Shown piece after piece: positions 7,857 through 16,738 of a stretch of 64,000 nucleotides of DNA. Under the pieces are notes generated by a model. The model was given only the letters and a program-made list of their open reading frames with translations, was not told where the DNA came from and did not search any database. The translations under genes and the position numbers were made by a program. This DNA comes from Centipeda flueggei ATCC 43531 (lineage in GTDB: Bacteria; Bacillota; Negativicutes; Selenomonadales; Selenomonadaceae). How positions within the stretch are numbered: the stretch's first letter is position 1; every line of letters begins with the position of its first letter. The DNA lies in NCBI RefSeq assembly GCF_000160695.1, contig NZ_GG694008.1, positions 118,902 to 182,901 of the forward strand, in the 5' to 3' direction.

Positions 7857-9860
7857 CTATAATAAATTGATAAAATATGACAAGGAGCGTGAAATCAGAA
7901 ACATGTGACCCATCTCGTGCATGAACGTCGATTCATCCGCACTCTCAAAAAGCGTGATGATGCGCTTTCCGTCCTCTTTGGAGATTTCACCATGCACTTC
8001 TTGACGGAGCATCTGTTTAAGCATAGAAAAAGCACCCTGATCTTCAAGGTGCTTTTGCATATCATTATAGAGTTTGTCAAAATGTGCCCGTGCGCCCGAG
8101 CGTTCGCCGCTTACTGCACGAGATACCCCGCGAGTGCCATGTCTGCCTGCTTCTCCCACTCCTCGTCCGTCATTTCGCCCGGGAAGAGCTGCTTGCCCAG
8201 TTCGATGTATGTCTTGCGGTCGTTCGTGTCCGTCCATTTGTCGAAGAGTTCCATGTTGTACTCTTGGGTCATTATCGAAGCACCTCCTTGCGTACTCAAT
8301 CTTTACCGCCAAACGATCCCGATAGGCGGGCTTATTCTGAATGGTATTCGTATTGTAGTCTGCCAACATCTTACGAATGTACGGAAGACGGTCGCGTGCC
8401 GAATCCCGTTCCACAGGATCATGCATCACCGACAGATCAACGTATTCGCCAATTTCAGCAGATACCCTGTCGCGTACCATCTCCATGATACCGTCGTTCA
8501 GGTACTTCTGAAAAACCGCATCACTTATCCTGCTCTCATTATCGCCGTCTGCGTTCCCGTTGTCAAGCGAATTTATCTGATGATAGATATTCGCATCCGT
8601 ACCGATTCCGCCGAGGTCAAAGCCGTCGAAGTCATGCGGCGTACCGTGCCATGCGCTTTGTGCATACACATTTCCATCTGCATCCTTGACACCGGAGAGC
8701 ATATCGCGTATACTGATTGTAGTAAGGTTTCCCGCCGACCCCATCACAGGTGAAATTCCTGCCGGGGTGCGGGAAGTCTTTTTTTCTACAATCACATCAT
8801 AGAGGTTGACATCTGTCGGTTCAATGGTAATCGCACCATTTTGTTCCTCTGCAACAATACGAATCGTATACAGTTTTCCATTCATCTGTACGGGAACGTA
8901 GAAACGATGATACGCGCGCACATTTGGTTTTTTTGATGTTTTACGGTTCGGGGTACTTTCGATAAGCACTGCGTTTTCCAAAAGGTTCTCAATCGAAACA
9001 ACGCTTGCTTTTCTTGTTCTGAACTCCGCCGCGTTTGCCTTTTTGTTGCTGGAAAACGTGATATGGCGTACATCTTTGGGGAGAATGCTGAATACAGCTT
9101 TCCCATCCGCAGATGTAATCGTATCGTTTTTCTGCACGAGCCCGCGAATAAAGTTCAGCACGTCCTTGTTCGACATTTTCTTCTGCGGCAGAGCGGCAGT
9201 AATATCAACAATAGGCACTTGTTCATCCAGATTTACATCTGCGTTCATCGCCTGATGAAGCGTCGCCGCGTCAGGCGCATACCGCCCGCCATCACGCAAT
9301 CCGAATTTCTGCTCGAAATAGTCCAGTGCCGTGTATTTCTCTTTCCCCTCCTGCGTGCGCATTGCCGCCGCGAAAATATCCGCGTGATGTGCAAACAGCA
9401 TGGCGTTCATACGCGCGACTTTTGTCTGTTTGTCCTCCTTCTGCTTGCCGCCGATCTTCTCCAGCATCTCAATGATTTGACGGTAGAGCTTATACCCTTC
9501 GGGCGACAGTCCAGCAGAGCCCTTGACCTCGAACGAATCGACCTTCATCATGCGCTCTTTGATATTCTCCAGCGTCTTGATGTGCCCGTCCAGTTCATCC
9601 AGTTCGCCGCGTGCCGCGTCCATTGCCTCCGCCGCTTCACGCGTTGTCGGTATCCATCCCTCCACATTTGGAGCAGACGCATCCCCCACCGTCAGGAGAT
9701 AGGCAAGGTCACGCAGCTGTGCCTGATTCGGGGCTTTCCCGTGCTGCTTGTAGTACTCCTGATACCACGGCGCATTATTGGACACACGTATCCCGCGCCC
9801 ATCTTCACCAAGCGACAGAATGTCAACGCCCTGTTTCATCCCCTTTGAGAGTGCATCCAT
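7857..9860 (-). pseudogene. Remnant of a phage or integrative-element 'large polyvalent protein'
   Basis: A 667-codon frame covers this stretch, but it is not an intact gene. The upstream part carries features of the giant multi-domain proteins of phages and conjugative elements: helical segments rich in charged residues, then a SAWHGTPHDFDGFDLGGIGT motif. In those proteins this motif continues into a GWGLYFA segment, which is missing here. The frame is open upstream of its first ATG to about 9905 with similar coding character, so the N-terminus is cut off. Between about 8110 and 8290 the frame reads low-quality sequence and overlaps a small real-looking gene in another frame. The end, with STFMHEMGHMFLI (a zincin motif), stops abruptly at about 7900. 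I read this as several deletions inside an old mobile element. Confidence 0.65.
8111..8272 (-). CDS. Small hypothetical protein, 53 residues, inside the mobile-element remnant
   Basis: An ATG at 8270-8272 is preceded by GGAGGTG with good spacing. It opens a frame for an acidic peptide (MTQEYNMELFDKWTDTNDRK..., ending in ALAGYLVQ). Codon use looks genuine, whereas the larger overlapping frame here reads like noise. Small acidic proteins of this type are common between structural genes of phages, which fits the context. No function is recognised. Confidence 0.45.
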   Translation of the reverse strand: MTQEYNMELFDKWTDTNDRKTYIELGKQLFPGEMTDEEWEKQADMALAGYLVQ

Positions 9861-9967
9861 TGCGGGCGGCAGGATCTCATCTAGAAGAAGGCTCCACCCC
9901 CTTAACTATAGCGGATTATCCCATTCGTTTTTTGTTTTCTGCTGAACGGGTATTGGTTGCACAGCTA

Positions 9968-9976
9968 TGATATAAT
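9968..9976 (+). promoter_or_regulatory. Extended -10 promoter for the nitroreductase gene
   Basis: TG at 9968-9969, one base, then a perfect TATAAT at 9971-9976. No convincing -35 is seen. The predicted leader is about 20 nt and includes the AGGAGG site. Confidence 0.6.
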
Positions 9977-10004
9977 AAACGTATTGGAGAAAAGGAGGAA
10001 CATG

Positions 10005-10517
10005 ATGGAATTTAACGAACTCATCCGTGAACGGTTTTCCTGCCGTGCCCTTTCCGACAAGGAAATCCCGCACGAATCCATGAACCGTATCTTTGAGGCG
10101 GCACGTCTCGCTCCTACGGCAGTCAACAAACAGCCGTTTAAGGTCTGGGCGATCCAGAGCCCCTCCGCCCGTGCAAAACTCGCGGAGGCAACGAACTATA
10201 CCTTCGGTGCCGGCGTCTTTCTCGTCGTTGGTGGAAAAGCAAATGAAGCATGGGTGCGCTCCTATGATGAACGCAACTTCGCCGATGTCGACGCCTCCAT
10301 CGTCGCGACGCACATCATGCTTGCCATCCACAACGAAGGCCTCCGCTCGACATGGGTCGGACACTTCGACGCACCGAAGCTGAAGAAAGCATTCCCCGCA
10401 ATGGCAGACTATGATCTCATCGCCATCTTCCCCGTCGGCTATCCGACCGAAAAGGGTGTCCCCTCCCCACGCCACAAGGAGCGCAAGAGTGCCGTAGACA
10501 TCGTGCAGGTATTGTAA
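10005..10517 (+). CDS. Nitroreductase-family flavoprotein
   Basis: The product (170 residues) contains FSCRALSDKEIP near residue 10, followed by EAARLAPTAVNKQPF, the usual FMN-binding start of the nitroreductase superfamily, and a C-terminal VGYPTEKG element. Members are NAD(P)H-dependent FMN enzymes that act on nitro compounds, quinones or flavin. The physiological substrate is not predictable, and the small size matches the compact group common in anaerobic Firmicutes. Two adjacent ATGs exist; the second is chosen because AGGAGG is six bases upstream. The gene stands alone with its own promoter and terminator, next to mobile-element debris. Confidence 0.85.
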   Translation: MEFNELIRERFSCRALSDKEIPHESMNRIFEAARLAPTAVNKQPFKVWAIQSPSARAKLAEATNYTFGAGVFLVVGGKANEAWVRSYDERNFADVDASIVATHIMLAIHNEGLRSTWVGHFDAPKLKKAFPAMADYDLIAIFPVGYPTEKGVPSPRHKERKSAVDIVQVL

Positions 10518-10538
10518 GTAAGTGACTGACGGAAACAA

Positions 10539-10580
10539 GGGACTGTTGCACGAAGCTATCCGTGCAACAGTCCCCTTTCT
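10539..10580 (+). terminator. Intrinsic terminator after the nitroreductase gene
   Basis: Fourteen-base arms (10539-10552 and 10561-10574) form a perfect stem with an eight-base loop, followed by CCTTTCT. Confidence 0.75.
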
Positions 10581-10632
10581 ATACACAACATGCAGCACTC
10601 ATGTAACTTCATTGCTCATATTATTTGTATCA

Positions 10633-10998
10633 TCAGTACCCTGTTTCCAAACAAAAATCACTGATGAACACTTGATATACAATTGCATAAATAAAATTAT
10701 CGCCATTTTGCTCTAAAAAATGTCGAATGTACGCAACGGCTTTTTCTTCACCCACTTGTATGTTCTCCCGTGCATTTTTCGTTATGATTGGATCATAATG
10801 CCAGCCAGCGTAGGCTGTCTCGATCTGATTGCCCATTATTTTATAAACATCACCACCTAATATAACGGCGTTCTGTTCCGACAGATATGAAATCACCACA
10901 AGTGCATCCCGTGCGCGCCACGCACACCCATCAATACCAAACGATTTCAGCGAGATCGCCATTTTCATTATATCGCTAGGGATTTCGACTTTTTTCAT
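10633..10998 (-). CDS. Orphan immunity-like protein (Imm40-type, tentative)
   Basis: The product (about 121 residues) contains GIDGCAWRARDALVVISYLS followed by AVILGGDVYKI and a later AGWHY segment. This order resembles polymorphic-toxin immunity proteins of the Imm40 family as I remember it; no profile search was possible. The gene is more A+T-rich than eno beside it and follows mobile-element remains. No toxin gene is adjacent, so if the assignment holds it is an orphan immunity gene, kept as protection against neighbours or left from a lost toxin cassette. The start is uncertain: the ATG at 10996-10998 has only a weak Shine-Dalgarno, and in-frame ATGs exist further upstream. Confidence 0.5.
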   Translation of the reverse strand: MKKVEIPSDIMKMAISLKSFGIDGCAWRARDALVVISYLSEQNAVILGGDVYKIMGNQIETAYAGWHYDPIITKNARENIQVGEEKAVAYIRHFLEQNGDNFIYAIVYQVFISDFCLETGY

Positions 10999-11024
10999 GT
11001 GCAGACACTTTCTTTTCATCAAAG

Positions 11025-11060
11025 AATACAAAAGGAACCCACCGCAGTGCAGTGGATTCC
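11025..11060 (-). terminator. Terminator downstream of eno
   Basis: Arms GGAAtCCAC and GTGGgTTCC (11034-11060) form an imperfect stem that on the minus strand is followed by TTTTGTATT. It lies about 20 bases after the eno stop codon. Confidence 0.65.
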
Positions 11061-11079
11061 TCCCATACGTGATTGATGC

Positions 11080-12396
<1,317 letters not shown>

Positions 12397-12462
12397 TCAT
12401 CACCATAACGAAAGGGCATCCCCTTTAGACGCATCAATTCTCGGATGCGCTGTCTCGGTGAT

Positions 12463-12491
12463 ATTATACGTTCTTTCCAACCAAAAATCAA
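12463..12491 (-). promoter_or_regulatory. Sigma-A type promoter for eno
   Basis: Minus-strand -35 TTGATT (12486-12491), a 17-base spacer and a perfect -10 TATAAT (12463-12468). It is divergent from the candidate small RNA promoter at 12.65 kb. Confidence 0.75.
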
Positions 12492-12619
12492 TGTTCCATC
12501 CCGATCTGGCGAGACTTCCTCAGAACTTTTGCGCAAAGCACGAAAACAGTCGAAAAAGATTAAGCCACAAAAATAGAAGTTCAATATTTGCCATTATTAA
12601 TACATATTTTTTTTTATTG

Positions 12620-12635
12620 TGTGACCTAGGTTACA
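12620..12635 (+). promoter_or_regulatory. CRP/FNR-family binding site centred at -41.5 of the candidate small RNA
   Basis: TGTGACCTAGGTTACA is a near-perfect palindrome matching the CRP/FNR family form TGTGA-N6-TCACA with one mismatch. Its centre is 41.5 bases upstream of the start predicted from the extended -10 at 12654-12662, the classic class II activator position. Which family member binds is not visible in this window. Confidence 0.6.
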
Positions 12636-12653
12636 AAATTTTCAAACAAAACA

Positions 12654-12662
12654 TGATAAAAT
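12654..12662 (+). promoter_or_regulatory. Extended -10 promoter of the candidate small RNA
   Basis: TG (12654-12655), one base, then TAAAAT (12657-12662). There is no good -35, which fits activator dependence on the CRP/FNR-like site just upstream. The predicted start is about 12669. Confidence 0.55.
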
Positions 12663-12668
12663 ACGAAG

Positions 12669-12860
12669 TGTCAACGGGGAACACGAAACGTCCTCCCCGA
12701 CATCTTTCCCCCCCGTTGATCATCCCTCTATAGGAACGTCTCCCTGCGTTCCTGATGGTAAGGCAAATCCTTACATCCCATTTCTCAAGCCGCAGGTATT
12801 CCCAGCCTGCGAGCATCCCTTTCCATGAAAAAGAGCCGACACCCATGTCGGCTCTTTTTC
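12669..12860 (+). ncRNA. Candidate small regulatory RNA, about 190 nt, with three CAUCCC motifs
   Basis: This stretch has a promoter, an intrinsic terminator and a regular series of hairpins, but no open frame with a ribosome binding site. The stems are 12671-12679 with 12711-12719, 12732-12738 with 12747-12753, 12758-12763 with 12769-12774, and 12791-12796 with 12806-12811, then the terminator. CAUCCC occurs at 12721, 12774 and 12814, in the linkers after stems. Unpaired C-rich motifs are the targeting elements of many Firmicutes small RNAs, and CAUCCC could pair with GGGAUG at translation starts. I considered 6S RNA but see no long closing helix. No gene lies downstream on this strand, so it is not a leader. 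Confidence 0.55.
12828..12859. terminator. Bidirectional terminator shared by the small RNA and the ZIP transporter gene
   Basis: Arms GAGCCGAC (12833-12840) and GTCGGCTC (12847-12854) have A5 before and T5 after. It works for the plus-strand small RNA and for the minus-strand gene ending at 12870. Confidence 0.85.
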
Positions 12861-12869
12861 TGTACGCAT

Positions 12870-13649
12870 TTATCCGAGCGCGACATCGAGCATCATCATG
12901 AGCGTAAAGCCAACCGCAAACGAGAGCACGCCGATGTTCGAGTGCTCTCCCTCGCTCATCTCCGGGATCAATTCCTCCACCACGACGTAGATCATCGCGC
13001 CCGCCGCGAAGGAAAGTGCATAGGGCAGAACGGGCACGATGAGTGCCGTTGCAAGCACCGTCAGTACGCCGCCGATCGGTTCGACCGCACCTGAGAGGAC
13101 GCCGCCCGCAAAAGCACGCCACTTTCCCATCCCCGCCGCGCGCAGCGGCATCGAGATGATCGCCCCCTCGGGAAAGTTCTGGATGGCAATGCCGAGTGAG
13201 AGCGCAAGAGCCGCACCGAGCGTAATGCCCTCGCTGCCGCTCAGCCAGCCCGCATAGATCGCACCGACTGCCATCCCCTCCGGGATGTTGTGCAGGGTCA
13301 CAGCAAGGACGAGCATCGTCGTCCGCGAAAGGCGGCTGTGCGGCCCCTCCGCCTGCTGCGCATTCATGTGCAGATGCGGGATGATGTGATCGAGGATGAG
13401 GAGAAAGAGCGTCCCCGCCCAGAAGCCGACGACAGCAGGAACAAAGGCGAACTGCCCGAGATCGCCAGAGCCCTCCATCGCAGGGATGAGAAGGCTCCAG
13501 ACCGATGCCGCCACCATAACGCCTGCGGCAAAGCCTGTCAGACCGCGCTGCACACTGCGGTTGAGCGTATCCTTCAGAAAGAAGACACAGCCGGCACCGA
13601 GCGCCGTACCAATGAAGGGGATCATCAGTCCCTCAAAAACATCTGACAT
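12870..13649 (-). CDS. zupT: ZIP-family divalent metal transporter (ZupT/GufA-like)
   Basis: The product (259 residues) has about eight membrane spans. It carries the ZIP signature TLHNIPEGMAVG in the fourth span and a second conserved NFPEGAIISMPL segment in the fifth; both line the zinc/iron pathway. A His-containing loop (DHIIPHLHMN) lies between early spans, as is usual in the family. It imports Zn, Fe or Mn into the cytoplasm. The ATG is preceded by AGAGGTGAT. It is monocistronic, with a recognisable promoter; an imperfect TGATAAT-type inverted repeat beyond the -35 could be a Fur- or Zur-like site, but that is weak. The gene symbol rests on family resemblance. Confidence 0.85.
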   Translation of the reverse strand: MSDVFEGLMIPFIGTALGAGCVFFLKDTLNRSVQRGLTGFAAGVMVAASVWSLLIPAMEGSGDLGQFAFVPAVVGFWAGTLFLLILDHIIPHLHMNAQQAEGPHSRLSRTTMLVLAVTLHNIPEGMAVGAIYAGWLSGSEGITLGAALALSLGIAIQNFPEGAIISMPLRAAGMGKWRAFAGGVLSGAVEPIGGVLTVLATALIVPVLPYALSFAAGAMIYVVVEELIPEMSEGEHSNIGVLSFAVGFTLMMMLDVALG

Positions 13650-13669
13650 AGCATCACCTCTTTATGAAA

Positions 13670-13698
13670 AGTATATCAGATGATTAGGTTAATATCAA
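13670..13698 (-). promoter_or_regulatory. Promoter of the ZIP transporter gene
   Basis: Minus-strand -35 TTGATA (13693-13698), a 17-base spacer and -10 TATACT (13670-13675). An imperfect inverted repeat around 13697-13715 might be a metal-regulator site. Confidence 0.65.
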
Positions 13699-13717
13699 TG
13701 ATAATTCTTCTCATTTA

Positions 13718-14029
13718 TTACGGCATCTTATGATAGTCTATGGCCCCGCCATAGCAATCGCAGAGTTTCTGCGCGTATGGATCATGTTCCTCGTCGAAAT
13801 TTTTTACGGCGATTGTGCCCAAGGAATATCGTTTGTAGAGAACAGATCTGGGAATCACCATGCCGCGGTCAATCACCTGTTCTTTTAGATCCATCAGCTG
13901 CGCATAAATCACCTCATACATGGCAACGTCAGGAGACATCCTCCGCAGCTGATCTGTTTCTGCCATCGCCTGTGCCATGATCTCCTGATAATATGCCTTG
14001 GTTCTCCGCGCACTGAGTCTGATATACAT
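13718..14029 (-). CDS. Hypothetical protein, 103 residues
   Basis: I do not recognise this gene. It encodes a charged, mostly helical soluble protein that begins MYIRLSARRTKAYYQEIMAQ, has a middle helix YEVIYAQLMDLKEQVIDRG and ends with a Cys-containing CDCYGGAIDYHKMP. AAGGA lies before the ATG at 14027-14029. It is followed on the same strand by the zupT promoter and preceded by the terminator of the response-regulator gene, so it is probably transcribed alone. Length and codon use support a real gene. Confidence 0.6.
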   Translation of the reverse strand: MYIRLSARRTKAYYQEIMAQAMAETDQLRRMSPDVAMYEVIYAQLMDLKEQVIDRGMVIPRSVLYKRYSLGTIAVKNFDEEHDPYAQKLCDCYGGAIDYHKMP

Positions 14030-14054
14030 AGTTCCTTACTCTCCATCGAACAGG

Positions 14055-14092
14055 CAAAAAACGGCACGCTGCTCCTGTGCGTGCGTGCCGTT
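14055..14092 (-). terminator. Terminator after the response-regulator gene
   Basis: Ten-base arms (14060-14069 and 14083-14092) form a perfect AACGGCACGC stem with a U-run on the minus strand, five bases after the stop codon of the regulator. Confidence 0.85.
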
Positions 14093-14096
14093 TCCT

Positions 14097-14768
14097 TTAC
14101 TCCAACGAAACGATTTTATTCTTCAGTACGTAGACGAGTGCCTGCGTGCGGTCATTCACCTTCAATTTGTGGAAGACGCTGGTGAGATGGTTCTTGACCG
14201 TCTTTTCGGAGAGCCCTAGTGCCTTGCCAATGTCCTGATTCGACAGCCCCTTTGCGATGCAGCCGAGCACGTCCATCTCGCGCGGGGTGAGGCGTTCCCC
14301 GCGGCTCTCGTCCCAGATTTCCTTCGCCATGCGCCCGACGTCGCCCGAGATGGAAGACGTGCCAAAGAGGCGCTCGGCGAGCTTCGGATAGACGAAAGGA
14401 TTCCCCTCATTGACCATGTGGATCGCCTTAATGAGCACATTTGGCTCAACATCCTTCAGCAGGTAGCCGAGTGCACCGTTCTTCAAGAGTTCAAGAACGT
14501 AATTATCGCTGTCATGAATCGTGAGTGCGATGATCTTGACACGCGAACGTGCCTGCTTCAGTTGTTTCGCTACATCCAGTCCCGTCAGCCCCGGCATATT
14601 AATGTCAAGCAGAAGGATGTCCGGTTTGAGCATGAGTGTTCGCGCCAGCGCCTCCTGTCCGTCCTCTGCTTCACCGACGACCTCGAGATCGTCTTCAAAA
14701 TTCAGTACACGCTTGATCCCCTGCCGCAGCAGGGCATGATCGTCAGCCAAAAGTATTCTGATTGCCAC
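14097..14768 (-). CDS. NarL/FixJ-type response regulator (DegU-like)
   Basis: The product (223 residues) has an N-terminal receiver domain with the acidic pair at residues 9-10, the phospho-acceptor D55 in LLLDINMPG, and the conserved Thr and Lys regions (ALTIHDSDN; YLLKDVEP). The C-terminal LuxR-type helix-turn-helix contains LTPREMDVLGCIAKGLSNQD and LSEKTVKNHLTSVFHKL. It acts as a transcription factor activated by phosphorylation. The start is GTG (14766-14768) with a GAGGGGG site at good spacing. It is the last gene after the PilP-like and secretin genes, 33 bases after the secretin stop. No partner kinase is present in the window. Confidence 0.92.
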   Translation of the reverse strand: MAIRILLADDHALLRQGIKRVLNFEDDLEVVGEAEDGQEALARTLMLKPDILLLDINMPGLTGLDVAKQLKQARSRVKIIALTIHDSDNYVLELLKNGALGYLLKDVEPNVLIKAIHMVNEGNPFVYPKLAERLFGTSSISGDVGRMAKEIWDESRGERLTPREMDVLGCIAKGLSNQDIGKALGLSEKTVKNHLTSVFHKLKVNDRTQALVYVLKNKIVSLE

Positions 14769-14801
14769 CCGGTACCCCCTCTTTCCGCATTTTCTGCCTC
14801 A

Positions 14802-16088
14802 TCACTCATCCAGCACATGTGCTGTGAGAAAGATCATCAATTCGCTCTCGTTTTTGCTTGTTCGTACGGTACGGAAGAATGCCCCCAAGAGCGGCAGATC
14901 ACCGAGAAACGGAATCTTCGCAAGCGTACGCGACTCATCGCTGTCGATGAGCCCGCCGATCACCATGGTTTCTCCATTCTTCAAACGGACGGTCGTGTCT
15001 GCACTTCTCTTTTGAAAGCGGTATGCCTTCAAATCATCGACAAATACAGGTGTACTGACCTCTGTGTGGACATGTGCGACAATATTTCCATCTGCCGTAA
15101 CACGCGGCGTATAGCGCAGGATAATCCCCGCCTCACGATACTCGATGCCGGTCGTCGTCACGTTATTGGACGTCGTCACAACCGGCACGGGCACCTCCGC
15201 ACCGATGTTGATGAGAGCCTCGCGCCCCTGCACGGTCGTCACATTCGGGCGGGCAAGCATCTTCGCCTTTCCCTCCGTGATAAGCGCACGAATTGCCGCC
15301 GAGTAGTAGAACTCATACGGCAGCCCTTCAGGACCTCGTCCAAATCGGATGACTCCCGGTGCGCTCCTGCCCGCCGTTCCCGCATTGCGGCCACTGACGT
15401 GCCAATTGCCCGCAGAGTCACGCGTCACGTTCGGATACTGCGGCAGAGATGACCACGACCAATCGACGCCGAGCTCCTTTGCCGCCCGCTTTGATACGGC
15501 AACGACACGCGCCTCGAGCGACACCTGACGCGGTGCAGTGTCAAGCGCAGAGACGATCTCGCGCACAGCAAATGCCTCTGATTCCGTCCCGTAAAAAAGG
15601 AGTGTATTCGTCGCGGTATCGACAAGAACACGCCGCTGCACATCAGAACTTTGGTCCCCACTTTCACCTATATCCTTATTAGGTTTCGACACGATCGCTC
15701 GTTTTCCTTCACCCGTCAAGGATAAATTTGCCGCATGAGCAAGTTCCTCGGGGTCTGCGTAGCGGACAGTATAAGTATGCACGCGCCGCTGAGCGTCGTG
15801 TACTTCCGTGCCAAGTGCCAGCCAGACATCTCCGTGCCGCTCGAGATGAATCCCGCGTGCAGCGGCAATGAGGTGCAGCACCTCCTCCGCTTCCCCCGTA
15901 AGATGTGCCGTTACCGTTCCCGTGACACTATCGTCTACGATAAGCGGCAGATTCCCCATGCGCGCCGCTGCGAGGAGCACAGACCGCACATCGCCGCCCG
16001 TCACATCGACGGTCACGGACGCAGCAGAAACCGGCGCAGCAGAGAGCAGCAGACCTAGGAGTGCCGCCGTTATGATCCATCGCTTCAT
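14802..16088 (-). CDS. Secretin (PilQ/GspD-like outer-membrane channel)
   Basis: The product (428 residues) begins with a signal peptide (MKRWIITAALLGLLLSAAPV). An N-terminal short secretin domain (GDVRSVLLAAARMGNLPLIV) follows, then a second N-type domain (ADPEELAHAANLSL..., TNTLLFYG). The C-terminal secretin core contains VPVPVVTTSNN, TVRLKNGETMVIGGLI and LAKIPFLGDLPLLGAFF. Secretins form the outer-membrane pore of type IV pili or type II secretion, which confirms a diderm envelope. The ATG at 16086-16088 follows GGGAG by seven bases. It lies four bases after the PilP-like gene. Whether it serves pili or secretion cannot be decided without the rest of the machine. Confidence 0.9.
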   Translation of the reverse strand: MKRWIITAALLGLLLSAAPVSAASVTVDVTGGDVRSVLLAAARMGNLPLIVDDSVTGTVTAHLTGEAEEVLHLIAAARGIHLERHGDVWLALGTEVHDAQRRVHTYTVRYADPEELAHAANLSLTGEGKRAIVSKPNKDIGESGDQSSDVQRRVLVDTATNTLLFYGTESEAFAVREIVSALDTAPRQVSLEARVVAVSKRAAKELGVDWSWSSLPQYPNVTRDSAGNWHVSGRNAGTAGRSAPGVIRFGRGPEGLPYEFYYSAAIRALITEGKAKMLARPNVTTVQGREALINIGAEVPVPVVTTSNNVTTTGIEYREAGIILRYTPRVTADGNIVAHVHTEVSTPVFVDDLKAYRFQKRSADTTVRLKNGETMVIGGLIDSDESRTLAKIPFLGDLPLLGAFFRTVRTSKNESELMIFLTAHVLDE

Positions 16089-16092
16089 CCTA

Positions 16093-16635
16093 TTACTCCC
16101 TTGTGAGCGTGACGACACCATGTGCTGTGCGCAGCGTTGCTGCTCTGTCGGTTAGTGCGTCAAGCGTATATCCATGCCATGTGTCGCCTGCGGCAAGTGC
16201 CGCGCTGTCCTTCCCCGCGGCGACAATGGCGATGCGCCGACCGTCTGCTCCTGTCACAACACCGCGCAGGACGAGCGTGGTTTTTGCTTCTGCAGACACT
16301 TCCTGCAGCTGTACCGGAGGGGCAGCGGGAACGGTCTGCGGCGGCACATTCCTCTCGCGGGACGTCACAGCGCGCGGTGCGGCATTCACTGCCCTCTCCG
16401 TCTCATGTGCCGCCGTGAACGGATCACGCAGCGCACTGCGGCGTGCTGCTGCAGAAAGTCCCCGCACCTCCGTCACGGATGTCTCCGCATGGCTGACAGG
16501 AGGCAGTGCAGGCGGCGGTGCCGGATCCTCCATGAGGATCGCACAAACGGAAATGAGAAGGATAAGACCGCCGCCGAGTGCTATCTGCTGCCGTCGATAC
16601 GCCGCGCTAAAGTATTTCTTCCACTCGTGCTGCAC
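16093..16635 (-). CDS. PilP/GspC-like inner-membrane partner of the secretin
   Basis: The product (180 residues) has a short cytoplasmic start, one membrane span at about residues 17-36, a Pro/Ala-rich linker, and a C-terminal beta domain (TLVLRGVVTGADGRRIAIV..., GDTWHGYTLDALTDRAATL). That layout matches PilP of type IV pili and the HR domain of GspC, which dock to the secretin. The start is GTG at 16633-16635, because a strong AGGAGGTG lies four bases upstream. The frame is open much further back, but that DNA overlaps the pgi terminator. Its position directly before the secretin supports the assignment; sequence identity alone is modest. Confidence 0.65.
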   Translation of the reverse strand: MQHEWKKYFSAAYRRQQIALGGGLILLISVCAILMEDPAPPPALPPVSHAETSVTEVRGLSAAARRSALRDPFTAAHETERAVNAAPRAVTSRERNVPPQTVPAAPPVQLQEVSAEAKTTLVLRGVVTGADGRRIAIVAAGKDSAALAAGDTWHGYTLDALTDRAATLRTAHGVVTLTRE

Positions 16636-16649
16636 GGTGCACCTCCTGC

Positions 16650-16676
16650 AAAAAGGGGACTGCCGCAGCAGTCCCC
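16650..16676 (-). terminator. Terminator between pgi and the PilP-like gene
   Basis: Nine-base arms (16655-16663 and 16668-16676) with a four-base loop and a U5 run on the minus strand. The next Shine-Dalgarno follows within a few bases, so the downstream genes need read-through or a promoter inside the end of pgi. Confidence 0.8.
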
Positions 16677-16738
16677 CCCCCGAAGCATATTCATACATTC
16701 TGCCGTGCAGTTCCCACGCCGCGCAGCAGAGCAGCCGC

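Noticed and set aside
8111-8290. This part of the 667-codon frame as genuine polyvalent protein sequence
   Set aside because: The residues are low-complexity Gly/Arg-rich, and a competing frame has a good ribosome binding site and a normal composition.
12669-12860. 6S RNA or a riboswitch at the small RNA locus
   Set aside because: There is no long closing helix with a central bubble as in 6S RNA, and no gene follows on the plus strand that a riboswitch could control.
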